Translations under genes and position numbers: made by a program
Notes under the pieces: generated by a model
Databases searched by the model: none
Told to the model about the DNA's origin: nothing
Seen by the model: the letters and a program-made list of their open reading frames with translations, nothing else
Source of the DNA: Coriobacteriales bacterium
GTDB lineage: Bacteria > Actinomycetota > Coriobacteriia > Coriobacteriales > UBA8131
DNA length: 64,000 bases
Reading direction: 5' to 3'
NCBI GenBank assembly: GCA_031282405.1
Contig: JAITDU010000014.1
Location: 28,926 to 92,925, forward strand
Shown: piece by piece, positions 53,518-63,376 of the stretch
How the letters are laid out: each line of letters opens with the position of its first letter
Numbering within the stretch: position 1 is the stretch's first letter

Positions 53518-55800
53518 TCAATCAGCCAGACGCCTCAATAACCGTGTGAGGATAGTATCATGGTCGGCATTCTTTGTTCTCCTACTTTCTTCTTCGACTT
53601 CGCGAAGCCTCTCGGCATGCCATGTTAACTCTTTAGACAACCATGTCGCCTCTTTGTACACAGCAGCAGCCTCATATCGAGAATTCTCAAGTTCAGTCCA
53701 TAAAGTAACTATCTCATCCACCTCAGATGCGATAGAGTTTAGCTTGTTTGATAAACGAGCACGGTGTTTCTTGCGGTATTCATCATTCAATAGCTCAAGT
53801 ACTATCGATTGAAACCGTTCTATCATTTCATCTACGGTAAACCCATGCATAACGCGCGGTCGACAATTGGCGGCAATCGTCTCATAATGTGCAGGATCGG
53901 ATAGCAATGACAGTATCGCGTCGACATACTGTTTGACCTCTGCCTCACTGTACTCATGTACACCATACCCAGTTACCTCATTTTGTAAGAGAGGCAGTAC
54001 TGCTCCGACTGCGCTGTCCACCAAGTCAGTTTGGCCACCGGCATCTGCTGTGATGACAGGAACTCCCATTGACAGTGACTCATAGGTCGTAAGCGCAAGT
54101 CCTTCTTTGATCGAACATATCAGCGTTATATCACTGTCACGATAATATTCAAGGAGATGCCCCCATTCAGTCGAAATAAGTACGGTATCAGATAATCCTT
54201 CAGAAGCTATAGTGCGCTGAACATCTGCAAGTAAGGGACCGTCGCCAACGGCTACTATGACAATAGGAGCATTTTGTTCTTTGAGCGACTTCGCGATTTC
54301 CAGCATAAGAAAAGGTCGTTTTTGTTCTGTGAACCGACAGGGGAAAAGCACTACAGAGTGACCATTGTCGATGTTAAGGTTTTGTCGAATACGGCCGTAT
54401 GGTATTTTCTCGGGGTCGTACAAAACGGTATCTACACCGGTGAACAATACTTTAACATGGTCAGGGTCTCTGGAAAAATTCTCAGTCAGTATTCGCTGAG
54501 TTTTTGTGTTGCCGGTCAACGTGAGATCGGTCACATCCCCCATAACTCCCGACAAACGCCCATAACCCCCTCCCATCCAATACCATTCTTCATTGTGTAC
54601 ATAGTCGATAATGGTAATGGCGGGAAATTCCTTCCTAATCCACGGCAACAGATAATAACCAAATTGAGAATTGGATAAGAATATGACATCTATATTGCGC
54701 GTCTCTATAATATAGCTGATAAACGCTGGCCATTCAGTCATTTTCAGAAAGTTTGGCAGTTCAAAGACGCTGTTTGCATGCTCTGAAAACATAGATCTCA
54801 GTTCGTTTGCTGAAAACTTAGTGGCTATGACATTGATGTCAAACATCTCCTTGTCTAACTTTGCAGCAATTGACAAGTTATAATTATCAGCCCCGCCTTT
54901 AGTCATCCATTGCAGCAGCATCAATATGTTTGTCTTACTTGATAGTATTGTCGGATTATCAACTAAATCAGAGGTGCGTGGTGGTTTGAAATCTCCAAGT
55001 AAACTGGAAGCAGGGAATGAGAGAGCTTTTTTTGTACAATAGGGTTCTGGCAAAACGCAAGGTTCATATGGTTTGGGTACATTGTAAAGCCCGAGATGCT
55101 TAAAATAATTGCCCGCGAGCTTAATGTAATCGCCATTTCTTATGAGATAAGTCAACATGAGCATGAGCCCGTTTTTGTCAGCCACCATATCCAACAAGCA
55201 CGCGGGGAGCCCAACAAGCGACGACTTTCTTACTACGGCTGTAGAAAATGCTGCAAATCCTTCTTGGATGAATTCTATGCGAGAATCTGTTTGTTCCCAG
55301 CTAGAGCTTTCGGGTTGATTCGAATCTCTGGGAGGCAACACCAGCGGGTCACTCAAACAGAGACCGTAGTCATTATTCGTATAAAGCGACCAGCAAGCAG
55401 TCTCAAGGTATTCAGGCGCTAACAGATCCGATTCATCGAAAAAGCAAATATAGTCGCTGTTGATCGCTGCAATAATGGAACCGATATTTGTGCTCTTATC
55501 GTTAGCAGTTGAATCCAAGAATTTGATACGATTGTCCCTGATGGCAAGATCAGCCCAGTGATTTGCAACGGTTTCCTCTAAAGCTGGTTTCTTGATGATT
55601 ACCCACTCGTGCCATCTGAGTGTCTGATTGTTTATGCTGCTATACGAAGACACCACATCTGCGTTTTTAGTCTTGGGCAGAGGAGTCACAAGAGAAACCG
55701 ACAATGCGGTTCCTTTGTTCACTATAGCTTTACTTGAATAATCAACAAACGGTTGATTATTGCCGCTGCGCACATCCATCACCTCTTTGCTTGAAGGCAC
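53518..55800 (-). CDS. Two-domain glycosyltransferase (degenerate GT2 plus GT4)
   Basis: Residues 20-260 resemble a GT2 fold whose motifs are weak (SVSLVTPLPKTKNADVVSSY, YICFFDESDLLAPEYLETA, with DES replacing DxD). Residues 290-690 are a clear GT4: ILMLLQWMTKGGADNYNLSI, VVLFPCRFTEQKRPFLMLEIAKSL, VIVAVGDGPLLADV and ECSIKEGLALTTYESLSMGVPV-like SIKEGLALTTYESLSMG. The C-terminal 70 residues form a probable coiled coil. Start is uncertain: GTG 55800 or ATG 55779. Likely makes part of the surface glycan. Confidence 0.85.
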   Translation of the reverse strand: MPSSKEVMDVRSGNNQPFVDYSSKAIVNKGTALSVSLVTPLPKTKNADVVSSYSSINNQTLRWHEWVIIKKPALEETVANHWADLAIRDNRIKFLDSTANDKSTNIGSIIAAINSDYICFFDESDLLAPEYLETACWSLYTNNDYGLCLSDPLVLPPRDSNQPESSSWEQTDSRIEFIQEGFAAFSTAVVRKSSLVGLPACLLDMVADKNGLMLMLTYLIRNGDYIKLAGNYFKHLGLYNVPKPYEPCVLPEPYCTKKALSFPASSLLGDFKPPRTSDLVDNPTILSSKTNILMLLQWMTKGGADNYNLSIAAKLDKEMFDINVIATKFSANELRSMFSEHANSVFELPNFLKMTEWPAFISYIIETRNIDVIFLSNSQFGYYLLPWIRKEFPAITIIDYVHNEEWYWMGGGYGRLSGVMGDVTDLTLTGNTKTQRILTENFSRDPDHVKVLFTGVDTVLYDPEKIPYGRIRQNLNIDNGHSVVLFPCRFTEQKRPFLMLEIAKSLKEQNAPIVIVAVGDGPLLADVQRTIASEGLSDTVLISTEWGHLLEYYRDSDITLICSIKEGLALTTYESLSMGVPVITADAGGQTDLVDSAVGAVLPLLQNEVTGYGVHEYSEAEVKQYVDAILSLLSDPAHYETIAANCRPRVMHGFTVDEMIERFQSIVLELLNDEYRKKHRARLSNKLNSIASEVDEIVTLWTELENSRYEAAAVYKEATWLSKELTWHAERLREVEEESRRTKNADHDTILTRLLRRLAD

Positions 55801-55902
55801 TTACGTAAGATTTGTCGGGCATTGCGGTAGTTTTTATTGGTTTAGCTGGTGTTAAGGCAGATTTCCGCTCACACAAACTACCGAAGAGCCAAAGTTTTCT
55901 TC

Positions 55903-55908
55903 ATTATA
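55903..55908 (-). promoter_or_regulatory. Minus-strand -10 box for the glycosyltransferase-rfbF-epimerase operon
   Basis: TATAAT on the minus strand (55908-55903) gives a leader of about 95 bases before GTG 55800. No clear -35 box. Confidence 0.35.
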
Positions 55909-55965
55909 CTCTTTAATCGACCCTGGGTTTTACAGGCATTCAGTACAGTCATATTTTTATGTCAA

Positions 55966-55983
55966 TATAAAGCGAAAATGTCA
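55966..55983. mobile_element. Inward-facing terminal inverted repeat of the C-terminal half IS
   Basis: TATAAAGCGAAAATGTCA is the exact reverse complement of 43471-43488. It lies about 58 bases beyond the end of the transposase fragment and marks the IS boundary toward the module. Confidence 0.75.
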
Positions 55984-56041
55984 CTGAGCATCAGCTCGCC
56001 TGTTTCAGTCGTTTGAGCATCATTTTGTAGCTCACCTCCTT

Positions 56042-56490
56042 TCAGGGATGGTCTTTTGGTGGAATATATACAAAACCCTTGAGGTCTTTCGGCTCTGACA
56101 TTGCCTTCGTGTCCAGGCATACCAGCGGCCAGATATCCTCACCGCAGACGAGGTATAGCTCATCGGCAAGTGTATGCAGAACATAGACTTTAGTATTCGA
56201 CTTTATCAAGATGCGCCTTGTGCCGTCGTGGGGAAAATAGGTCATCCGCCTGAAGTCGACATATGAGCCACCGTGTACCTGTCTTTCACACACGACAGAC
56301 AGCGCTATACTAAGGTCCTTGCCGATAGGTCCTGCGACAAAGGCACTTTGTATGCCAGACATGTCCAGCGCGTAGCGGGCGTTGTGGTCGGCTATAAAGC
56401 CGGGTAAAAAGACGTTGGCCTCCTCAATTGATGCAATCTTGGCGGTGCGCATTTCAGATACCAGACGGTCTTGAAATTGTGTTTCGTCAA
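56042..56490 (-). pseudogene. ISNCY-like transposase, C-terminal half
   Basis: On the minus strand QDRLVSEMRTAKIASIEEANVFLPGFIADHNARYA matches the block near the catalytic end of ISNCY transposases (pattern QDRLV-ELR-AGI-TIEEAN-FLP-FI-YN-RFA), followed by CERQVHGGSYVDFRRMTYF. Homology stops at about 56490, where the sequence enters an A8/G8 tract (56503-56518). The missing N-terminal half is represented by the fragment at 42935-43380. Confidence 0.7.
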
Positions 56491-56518
56491 GACCTTTTTT
56501 CCAAAAAAAAGGGGGGGG

Positions 56519-56716
56519 TGCGGACGTTTTTCTGGCTGCTATCGTTTCGAAGGTCAGCGCGCCGTGGATATGCTGAACATGATGTATGACCTTTTGGCGC
56601 TTTACATCAACTACTTCATGCCCTCCCAAAGGCTGGTGTCCAAGATGCGCGACGGCTCCCATTTCGACCAGATTATTTATGAAGCGACGCGACGTATTTG
56701 CAACACGAACAGATAA
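56519..56716 (+). pseudogene. Second, unrelated DDE transposase remnant (C-terminal end)
   Basis: The plus-strand frame has YRFEGQRAVDMLNMMYDLLALYIN then FMPSQRLVSKMRDG and IIYEATRR. This fits the C terminus of integrase-core transposases (pattern YVNFFQPS-KL-SK-R-G--V-K-Y--A-TP). It abuts the other IS fragment in opposite orientation across the A8/G8 tract. The rest, to 56927, shows only the ribosome site of the next gene. Confidence 0.5.
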
Positions 56717-56927
56717 CTGATATACTGAATTTTTAGATTATAAAACAGCCACGCCACGATTTTGAATTCTTTTCATTCCGCCGCAAGACACACAGTCTTT
56801 TGCTGCGTGCGTTGTCGTTCAATACCGAGTGTATCGACCATTTAACGCCTACTACCGTTTTTCATCGCTCATATTTTTTGCTGTGACGTTATTTGAATCA
56901 TGTGTGTTATTGGGAGGTTTTATTAAT

Positions 56928-58175
56928 ATGAAGCAATTCGATTATGACGTTGCGATTGTCGGAACGGGTCGGGTAGGGCTGCCTTTAGGACTGTATTTTG
57001 CAAAAGTCGGCCTTAAATGTTTTGGGGTTGATAAAAATGCAGATGTAATTGAAAAAATCAATAGGAATGAAATGCCGTTTTATGAGCCGGGTTTTGATGA
57101 GGTTATTAAACAAGTTGCATTTGAAGCGAGCAGTGATTTTAGTAGACTGAGTAATGCTGCCAATATAGTTATCACCGTAGGAACGCCTTTACTAGCGCAT
57201 ATTGAAGTGGATCTCTCTCAGATCGATAGCCTATTGGACAGCTTATTGCCCCAACTGCGAGAAAGGCAGTGCATCTTGCTGCGCAGTACAGTAGCGCCTG
57301 AAACAACAAAGTATATTCGGAACTATATCGAGCTTCATACTAATTTACGGATTGGTGAAACAATTTTTCTGGCTTTTTGTCCGGAACGCATTGTGGAAGG
57401 ACAGGCCTATGAAGAATTGACCAGTTTGCCACAGATAATTGGTGCGGAAGATGAAGAAAGCTTTCGGCGGGCACATACAGTATTCTCGCGCCTCGCGCCA
57501 AGGATTTTTAAAACCAACTACACTTCTGCGGAATTAGTAAAACTGTTTAATAACGTCAATCGCTACATTGGATTTGCCGTTTCAAACCAGTTTGCAATTA
57601 TAGCCGAAACACTCGGACAAAACATATTCGATATTATACAGATGGCAAATGAGGATTATCCTCGTTCACGTCTGTTTGCGCCCGGACTTACAGCTGGTAC
57701 GTGTCTACGCAAAGACTTCGGCATGCTTAGTGAGATGATTCCTTATACCGATTTATTTTTAGGCTCGTGGAAGGTCAATGAGTACATGCCAAAATTTTTA
57801 GTTGAGAGAGTCAAGGAGCTTACTAAAATAACAGGAAAAACCGTTGCAGTATTGGGGTATGCATTCAAGCGAAATTCGGATGATGCAAGGGATAGTCTGG
57901 CACCAAAGCTTATTCGATATATAAACCGCGAAGCACCGCGAAGCATCAAAATTTCTGACCATTATATGGGGGAAACAATCGAGGGGCACACTAACCACGA
58001 ACTCATCAGTGCTGTTACAAGTGTAGATATAGTTTTCATAAGCATCAATCACACAGAGTATTTTTCTCGAAGAAGTGAAATCTTGGCGGCATTGTCAGAT
58101 GATTGTGTTGTTGTTGATATATGGAATGTTTTGGGAATCAAAAAAATAGTGTTTTCAAAAGAGGAAATTAATTAA
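56928..58175 (+). CDS. UDP-sugar 6-dehydrogenase (UDP-glucose / UDP-HexNAc family)
   Basis: NAD-dependent four-electron oxidation of a UDP-hexose to the uronate. The Rossmann motif (AIVGTGRVGLPLGLYFAK), LRSTVAPETTKYI, FCPERIVEGQAYEEL and central NNVNRYIGFAVSN are family features. The catalytic Cys is in AGTCLRKDF, closer to the G-x-C-x-x-KD of UDP-glucose dehydrogenases than to WbpA. GYAFKRNSDDARDS closes the C-terminal UDP domain. It could still feed the WbpB/E/D pathway. ATG 56928 has GGGAGG 10 bases upstream; an upstream GTG at 56829 does not. Base composition is AT-rich. Confidence 0.88.
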   Translation: MKQFDYDVAIVGTGRVGLPLGLYFAKVGLKCFGVDKNADVIEKINRNEMPFYEPGFDEVIKQVAFEASSDFSRLSNAANIVITVGTPLLAHIEVDLSQIDSLLDSLLPQLRERQCILLRSTVAPETTKYIRNYIELHTNLRIGETIFLAFCPERIVEGQAYEELTSLPQIIGAEDEESFRRAHTVFSRLAPRIFKTNYTSAELVKLFNNVNRYIGFAVSNQFAIIAETLGQNIFDIIQMANEDYPRSRLFAPGLTAGTCLRKDFGMLSEMIPYTDLFLGSWKVNEYMPKFLVERVKELTKITGKTVAVLGYAFKRNSDDARDSLAPKLIRYINREAPRSIKISDHYMGETIEGHTNHELISAVTSVDIVFISINHTEYFSRRSEILAALSDDCVVVDIWNVLGIKKIVFSKEEIN

Positions 58176-59171
58176 ATGAAAAAAATACTGGTAACAGGTG
58201 GTGCCGGGTTTATAGGATACCACTTGACAGACCATCTGCAAAAAACTGATGCACATATTACGATTATAGACAACCTGTCGCGGAGCAAGGTTGATGAGGC
58301 ATTTTCTTCTTTATGCAAAAAAACCAATGTAACTTTTATCAATGCGGATATGACCGGTCCGAATTTTACATCTAATCTTGCGGACTATTATGATGAAATA
58401 TACCATTTGGCTGCAGTAAACGGTACCAAAAATTTTTACAGTATGCCTCAAATCGTTTTGAAAGTGAATATTCTTTCATTGATATATCTGCTGGAATGGA
58501 TATCTGCCGACAATTGCGGTAAATTCGTTTTCACGTCTTCGTCAGAGGCATACGCAGGTACGATTTCGCGCTTTGGAATACAATATAATTTTATTCCAAC
58601 CAAAGAAGATATCCCATTGACGATAGACGATGTGTTCAACGCTAGGTTTTCTTATGGTGGCAGCAAACTAGCGGGAGAACTTCTAACGGTTAATTACTGC
58701 CGAGCCAAAAAAGTTCCTTTTTCAATAGTACGCTATCACAATATATATGGCCCGCGCATGGGATTTGACCACGTAATTCCGGAGTTTTGTGAAAGAATAT
58801 ACCGGCAGGTTACTCCTTTTCCGATTTACGGTGGTGGCGATACCCGCGCGTTTTGTTATGTATCTGATGGCGTTCACGCTACCCAATTGGTAATGGAAAG
58901 TGCCGCCTGTAACGAACAAGTTGTTCACATTGGAAATGATACTGAAGAAATAACGATTAGAGATATGGCGAAAGTACTTTTCGATGTTTGTGGGTATACT
59001 TCCCCAATCATGTTGGAAGAGGCGCCTAAAGGCTCTGTGAAAAGGAGATGCCCGGATATATCAAAGCTGAAGCGATTGGTCGGTTTTAAGCCCGTTATGT
59101 CCCTCAGGGAAGGACTGGTGTTGACCAGCACATGGTACATGAACTATTGGAAGACGACGGAACCGACATAA
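58176..59171 (+). CDS. NAD-dependent epimerase/decarboxylase of UDP-uronate type
   Basis: Starts one base after the dehydrogenase stop codon. It has VTGGAGFIGYHLTDHL, the AAVNGTKNFY block, SSSEAYAG, the catalytic YGGSK and RYHNIYGPRMGF. The order dehydrogenase-SDR suggests use of a UDP-uronate (UDP-glucuronate decarboxylase or 4-epimerase), but motifs do not settle which. Its AT-rich base composition, like that of its neighbour, suggests shared acquisition. Confidence 0.85.
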   Translation: MKKILVTGGAGFIGYHLTDHLQKTDAHITIIDNLSRSKVDEAFSSLCKKTNVTFINADMTGPNFTSNLADYYDEIYHLAAVNGTKNFYSMPQIVLKVNILSLIYLLEWISADNCGKFVFTSSSEAYAGTISRFGIQYNFIPTKEDIPLTIDDVFNARFSYGGSKLAGELLTVNYCRAKKVPFSIVRYHNIYGPRMGFDHVIPEFCERIYRQVTPFPIYGGGDTRAFCYVSDGVHATQLVMESAACNEQVVHIGNDTEEITIRDMAKVLFDVCGYTSPIMLEEAPKGSVKRRCPDISKLKRLVGFKPVMSLREGLVLTSTWYMNYWKTTEPT

Positions 59172-59375
59172 AATTTGAGTGAGGAGATCCCCTGAATAGA
59201 TCAATGAACAGCAAAAATCATTGACAATTTCTCAGCTACCAGCGATTTCTTTAATCGTTGTACTGAGTAACAGTTAGTTAGAGCCCAGAACTCGCGAATT
59301 GTTGTGAGCGAATACTATTTTCCAATATATTCTGATTACGATGAATGAATGCTAGTAGGATTGGAGTATCAAATA

Positions 59376-60371
59376 TTGATTGTTGTCAGGTTCAAAGGTG
59401 GTTTAGGCAATCAGTTATTTCAGTATGCGCTCTATCGTAGACTGCAATTACTTGGACGTAGCGTCAAGGCCGACCTATCAGAATTTTCGATGATTGTTGT
59501 GCCACCATATATACGAGAATTTCCACACCGCCCTTTCGAACTGGATGTTTTTGATGGAGTTTCCATCGATTTTGCGCAACCAGAGGATATGATGGTCTAC
59601 AGCAAAGAAAAAACTTTGTTGACATCGCCCGCGATACTGGAAAATTTATTGTCAGATCAAATGAGGGTGCAGGAAAAACCACTCGGCTTTGGTAATCATA
59701 TCAGACGAATATTCAAAAGATCGTCAAGCCACCTTAAGGCAGACACTCTAGATATTGATCAGAATAAACCACTAAAGCCTTGGCTCCTCGAAATCGCGTA
59801 CTTCGAATTTTATCCCCAGGTATTGTCGTTGCAAGATGTTTGTCTGGATGGTATTTGGCAGAGCCCCGGATACTTCAAAGAAATTAGGTCGATCCTGCTT
59901 AATGAACTATGCTTCAAGCCCAGCGTAAAACCATCTAATGCAGATATGATACGCCAAATCGAATCTGCTGATTCTGTAAGCATCCACATAAGACGCACCG
60001 ATTATCTGGAACACGATAACACGTATGGAGGTGTTTGTACCGAAGAGTATTACCTCAAGGCAATCAATCTTATCAGAGCGTCAGTATCGCAGCCGCATTT
60101 CTTTATGTTCTCTGACGATCCGGATTGGGTACGTGATAACTGGCGACTGAAGGACATGACTGTGGTAGATATCAATAAAACCGATGAGCAGTATTATGAT
60201 ATGTTTTTGATAAGCAGGTGCAAGCATAACATCATTGCCAATAGTTCGTATAGCTGGTGGGCAGCTTGGCTTAATCAAAACACTCAAAAAATAGTTATCA
60301 GTCCACGGCTGTGGGAACGCGATAAACTGGTTCCATCTCATAGAGTAGTTCCAGGCTGGTCCTATATCTGA
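59376..60371 (+). CDS. GT11 family fucosyltransferase (alpha-1,2-type)
   Basis: The N terminus IVVRFKGGLGNQLFQYALYRRL and SVSIHIRRTDYL are the two GT11 signatures, the latter holding the GDP-binding Arg-Arg-x-Asp. SSYSWWAAWLNQN, a C-terminal block of the family, is intact. GT11 enzymes transfer fucose from GDP-fucose to galactose or another sugar. TTG 59376 has GGAG 9 bases upstream and gives the standard start; ATG 59349 would add nine residues. GDP-fucose supply genes lie just downstream on the opposite strand, two of them broken. Confidence 0.9.
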   Translation: MIVVRFKGGLGNQLFQYALYRRLQLLGRSVKADLSEFSMIVVPPYIREFPHRPFELDVFDGVSIDFAQPEDMMVYSKEKTLLTSPAILENLLSDQMRVQEKPLGFGNHIRRIFKRSSSHLKADTLDIDQNKPLKPWLLEIAYFEFYPQVLSLQDVCLDGIWQSPGYFKEIRSILLNELCFKPSVKPSNADMIRQIESADSVSIHIRRTDYLEHDNTYGGVCTEEYYLKAINLIRASVSQPHFFMFSDDPDWVRDNWRLKDMTVVDINKTDEQYYDMFLISRCKHNIIANSSYSWWAAWLNQNTQKIVISPRLWERDKLVPSHRVVPGWSYI

Positions 60372-60459
60372 TAATATATATAATAATAAGCTGATAAACT
60401 ATCTTATTTATATTGTGGGAAAAGTCTTCTGTCGGCTGCACTCATATATACAACTAAAG

Positions 60460-61817
60460 TTACCAATGTTCGGTAATTCGAAAGATATCATCCTCATCAA
60501 GTGCTGATTCTCCCAGCTGGACTTCAATGAATTCCAGGTCAGTGATGGCTGCGATGCCGTGTTTGCTTAAAGGCGGGATGCTGAGAATATCATTGCGAAA
60601 GACCTTGCGTTTTACGTCGTCCTGATAGACAACTCCTTCACCTTTAGTTATCGACCATAATTCCATTCGTTTTTTATGGTACTGATAAGATATCTGTTCA
60701 CCAGCTCTTATGTGCATTTTCTTTGTTAATGTGCTGTTACCATCATTGTCAAGCCCATAATCAAGTACACGGTAATCCCCCCAACTTCGCTGCTCGTACA
60801 TAGGCCTCTGTTTGATCTTGTCTGCATACGGCTTGATATAGGAACTTTGTTGTTTGTCACTCACCAATATTCCGTCGTGACTGGCAACCACAACGCTGTT
60901 GGATAGACCCATTACAATAATTGGAGTATCCAACATGTTAAGTACGTGTATATTTTCACACGTATCAGCTATATAAACAGATTGGCCAACCACACTCTGT
61001 TTCATTTCTTCGGTAAGTGTGTTCCATGTTCCCAGGTCTTTCCATAAACCTCGGTATTCAATCATGCCCATCGACGATGCCTTTTCAACCACAGCATAGT
61101 CAAAACTCTCGCAAGGAAGGTCATGATAGTGTTCGGCAATCTTTAAATAACTATCCGATGTGTACTCATAGTCAAGTTTCTTTAACATATATTCAAGTCT
61201 AAATGCAAAAACTCCACAGTTCCAATAAGCTCCTTGTGCTAGTAACTGCTCAGCATAATCAAGTGACGGCTTCTCCTTAAAAGAGGCTACGCGCATAACA
61301 GAATCCTGTTGGTATGTTTCAGGTACAATATAGCCGTACTTCTCGCTTGGATAGGTTGGTAAAGCTCCTAGCAATAGCAGGTCATAGTTTTGCGTATCTT
61401 GGGCTATTGTATCTGCCATTTTTTGGATTCCAGAAAAATAGCTGTCTTCCGCAAAAGCATCTATTGGTAACACGATAATCGGCTCGCTTTTTGGTACATG
61501 CTTTTCAAAATGGAGATATGCACAAGACAAGAGGATGGCTGCATATGTGTTGCGCCGCTCGGGTTCCGTTACGATGTCAACCCCCCCCCTTCTTCAATTA
61601 GTTGGTGCCGCAAAAATCCCGTTTGCAAACGGTTCGTAGAGACGGTAACGCTGGCATCAGGTATATTCTCCTGGATCTGACGATCGATTCGTTGCACCAT
61701 CGACTCGGTGCTTCCGTTTGGGCCAGGTAAGAGTTTAAGGAACTGCTTTGAGGCAGCGTCATTAGATAAGGGCCAAAGCCGCTTGCCTGAACCACCGGAC
61801 AATAGCACTATCTGCAT
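60460..61817 (-). pseudogene. manC: Mannose-1-phosphate guanylyltransferase, split at a G9 tract (possible phase variation)
   Basis: The N-terminal part reads QIVLLSGGSGKRLWPLSNDA (GDP-mannose pyrophosphorylase signature) up to a run of nine G (plus-strand C9 at 61581-61589), after which the frame stops at SIGGLTS-type residues. The remainder in another frame carries VDIVTEPERRNTYAAILLS, FKEKPSLDYAEQLLAQGAYWNCG and the C-terminal cupin domain (YEQRSWGDYRVLDYG, IPPLSKHGI). Losing two or gaining one G would restore a single frame. Otherwise both halves look intact. ATG 61817 has GAGG upstream. It supplies GDP-mannose, the GDP-fucose precursor. Confidence 0.85.
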
Positions 61818-61940
61818 ACTCATCCTCACACATATCGACGAACATGGTATTTATCGACTAACACGAAATCTGATACTTTCTGTTATTCAGAAATTAACTT
61901 AATCATACTGCAGCATTATTTTGAGTCTGCATTTTATATT

Positions 61941-62882
61941 CTACAGTCGATAAGAGGCACCGTTAGCAAGATAATCGCGGTAGGTCAGGTGCAAACCTTT
62001 TCTCAGGTTTGTTTTGTGGGTCCAGCCGATTTTTTTTGCTTTTGAAATATCAAGTAACTTTCTTGGAGTACCATCAGGCTTTGTCGTATCGAAAGTAAAC
62101 TTGCCACTGTAGCCCACTTCTTGTCCAATCATTTCTGCTAGGGCAGCGATGCTTACTTCCTCACTAGTTCCGATATTGACAGGGGAGTCCCCGGAATAAT
62201 GTTCCATCATGAACAGGCAGGCATCTACAAGGTCATCCACATAAAGAAACTCGCGCAACGCTTTACCGCTGCCCCATATCGGTACTGAATTGCTTCCTGC
62301 CAGTTTGGCCTCATGGATGCGCCTGAGCAAGGCAGGCAGGACATGGGAGTCGTTTAAGCCATAATTGTCATGAGGCCCGTAAAGGTTAGTTGGCATTAAG
62401 GAAATAAAATCTGTGTTATGTTGACGGTTCAGATATTGACAATATTTGAGCCCAGATATTTTGGCCAATGCATACGCCTCATTTGTTTGCTCAAGGCTAC
62501 CGGTCAAAAGACAATCCTCGGTCATGGGCTGTGGTGCCATACGTGGATATATGCACGATGATCCTAAAAACAAGAGCTTTTTTGTACCGTATCTAAAAGC
62601 AGCGTTTATCACATTCATTTCAATCATCATATTGTCATACATGAAATCTGCTGGATGTGTGCAATTTGCCAGTATGCCGCCAACATGTGCTGCAGCCAAG
62701 AAAACATATGCGGGTTTTTGGGTGGCAAAGAATGCTTCAGCATCTGCCTGTCTGCGTAAGTCAAGCTCCGCAGATGTCTTTAACAAGAGATTAGTGTAAT
62801 TGCCTTGTTCCAGTCTGCGGACGATAGCCGAACCTACCATGCCCCTATGTCCTGCGATATAAATAGAATCAGTTTTTTTCAT
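61941..62882 (-). CDS. fcl: GDP-L-fucose synthase (GDP-4-keto-6-deoxymannose epimerase/reductase)
   Basis: NADPH-dependent bifunctional enzyme producing GDP-L-fucose. IYIAGHRGMVGSAIVRRL, the Lys/Tyr catalytic block YALAKISGLKYCQYL, GSSCIYPRMAPQPMTED, and PTNLYGPHDNY are all intact, as is FREFLYVDDL-like ALREFLYVDDL. The length (about 313 residues) is normal. The start is ATG 62882, seven bases after the corrected end of gmd. Its substrate-producing neighbour gmd is broken, so it may lack substrate unless another copy exists. Confidence 0.93.
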   Translation of the reverse strand: MKKTDSIYIAGHRGMVGSAIVRRLEQGNYTNLLLKTSAELDLRRQADAEAFFATQKPAYVFLAAAHVGGILANCTHPADFMYDNMMIEMNVINAAFRYGTKKLLFLGSSCIYPRMAPQPMTEDCLLTGSLEQTNEAYALAKISGLKYCQYLNRQHNTDFISLMPTNLYGPHDNYGLNDSHVLPALLRRIHEAKLAGSNSVPIWGSGKALREFLYVDDLVDACLFMMEHYSGDSPVNIGTSEEVSIAALAEMIGQEVGYSGKFTFDTTKPDGTPRKLLDISKAKKIGWTHKTNLRKGLHLTYRDYLANGASYRL

Positions 62883-62888
62883 ACACAC

Positions 62889-63370
62889 CTACTCAATTCG
62901 ACCGTAATGGGATAAATCGTGCTGCACCATCAATTCTACTAATCGCCCGAAACTCGTCTTTTTTGATTCCAACCCAAAACGGCCATCGCCTTAGTGGGTT
63001 CTCCCAGCAAAGTAGGAACATCGGTAGGGCGGTATAACGCAGGCGATACCTCTACAAGTGCCTGGTTGGTCTTAGTATCAATGTCCCTTTTGTTTCCCCC
63101 TTCGCCAATCCAGGCAAGATTGATGCCGGCATACTTAAAAGCCAGTTGGCAAAATTCCCTCACGTTATGCTGTTCATCTGTGACAACGACAAAATGAAGA
63201 TAGAAATGTGTATTATTGCGCAAATGCTCTATACGTTCTCTATACTCCACAGGGCTACGGCGGATTAAGCCATGGACCTCGTATTCTTTCTCCAACAGCA
63301 ACTCTGCAAGAAAAGAGCCGTTCTGGCCTGTGATTCCTGTGATGAAAGCAGTTTTTCTACAATCAACCAT
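62889..63370 (-). pseudogene. gmd: GDP-mannose 4,6-dehydratase, internally deleted and frameshifted
   Basis: The N-terminal 45-50 residues (TAFITGITGQNGSFLAELLLEK) and the C-terminal 90 residues (REFCQLAFKYAGI, LYRPTDVPTLLGEPTKA) are from the same gene, but about 200 residues between them are missing, including the catalytic Tyr-x-x-x-Lys. Near the end a run of six A (T6 at 62958-62963 on the plus strand) shifts the frame at LGWNQK. Removing one base restores TSFGRLVELMVQHDL to a stop at 62889. It cannot make active enzyme. ATG 63370 is preferred over the upstream GTG. Confidence 0.9.
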
Positions 63371-63376
63371 TGGTGT

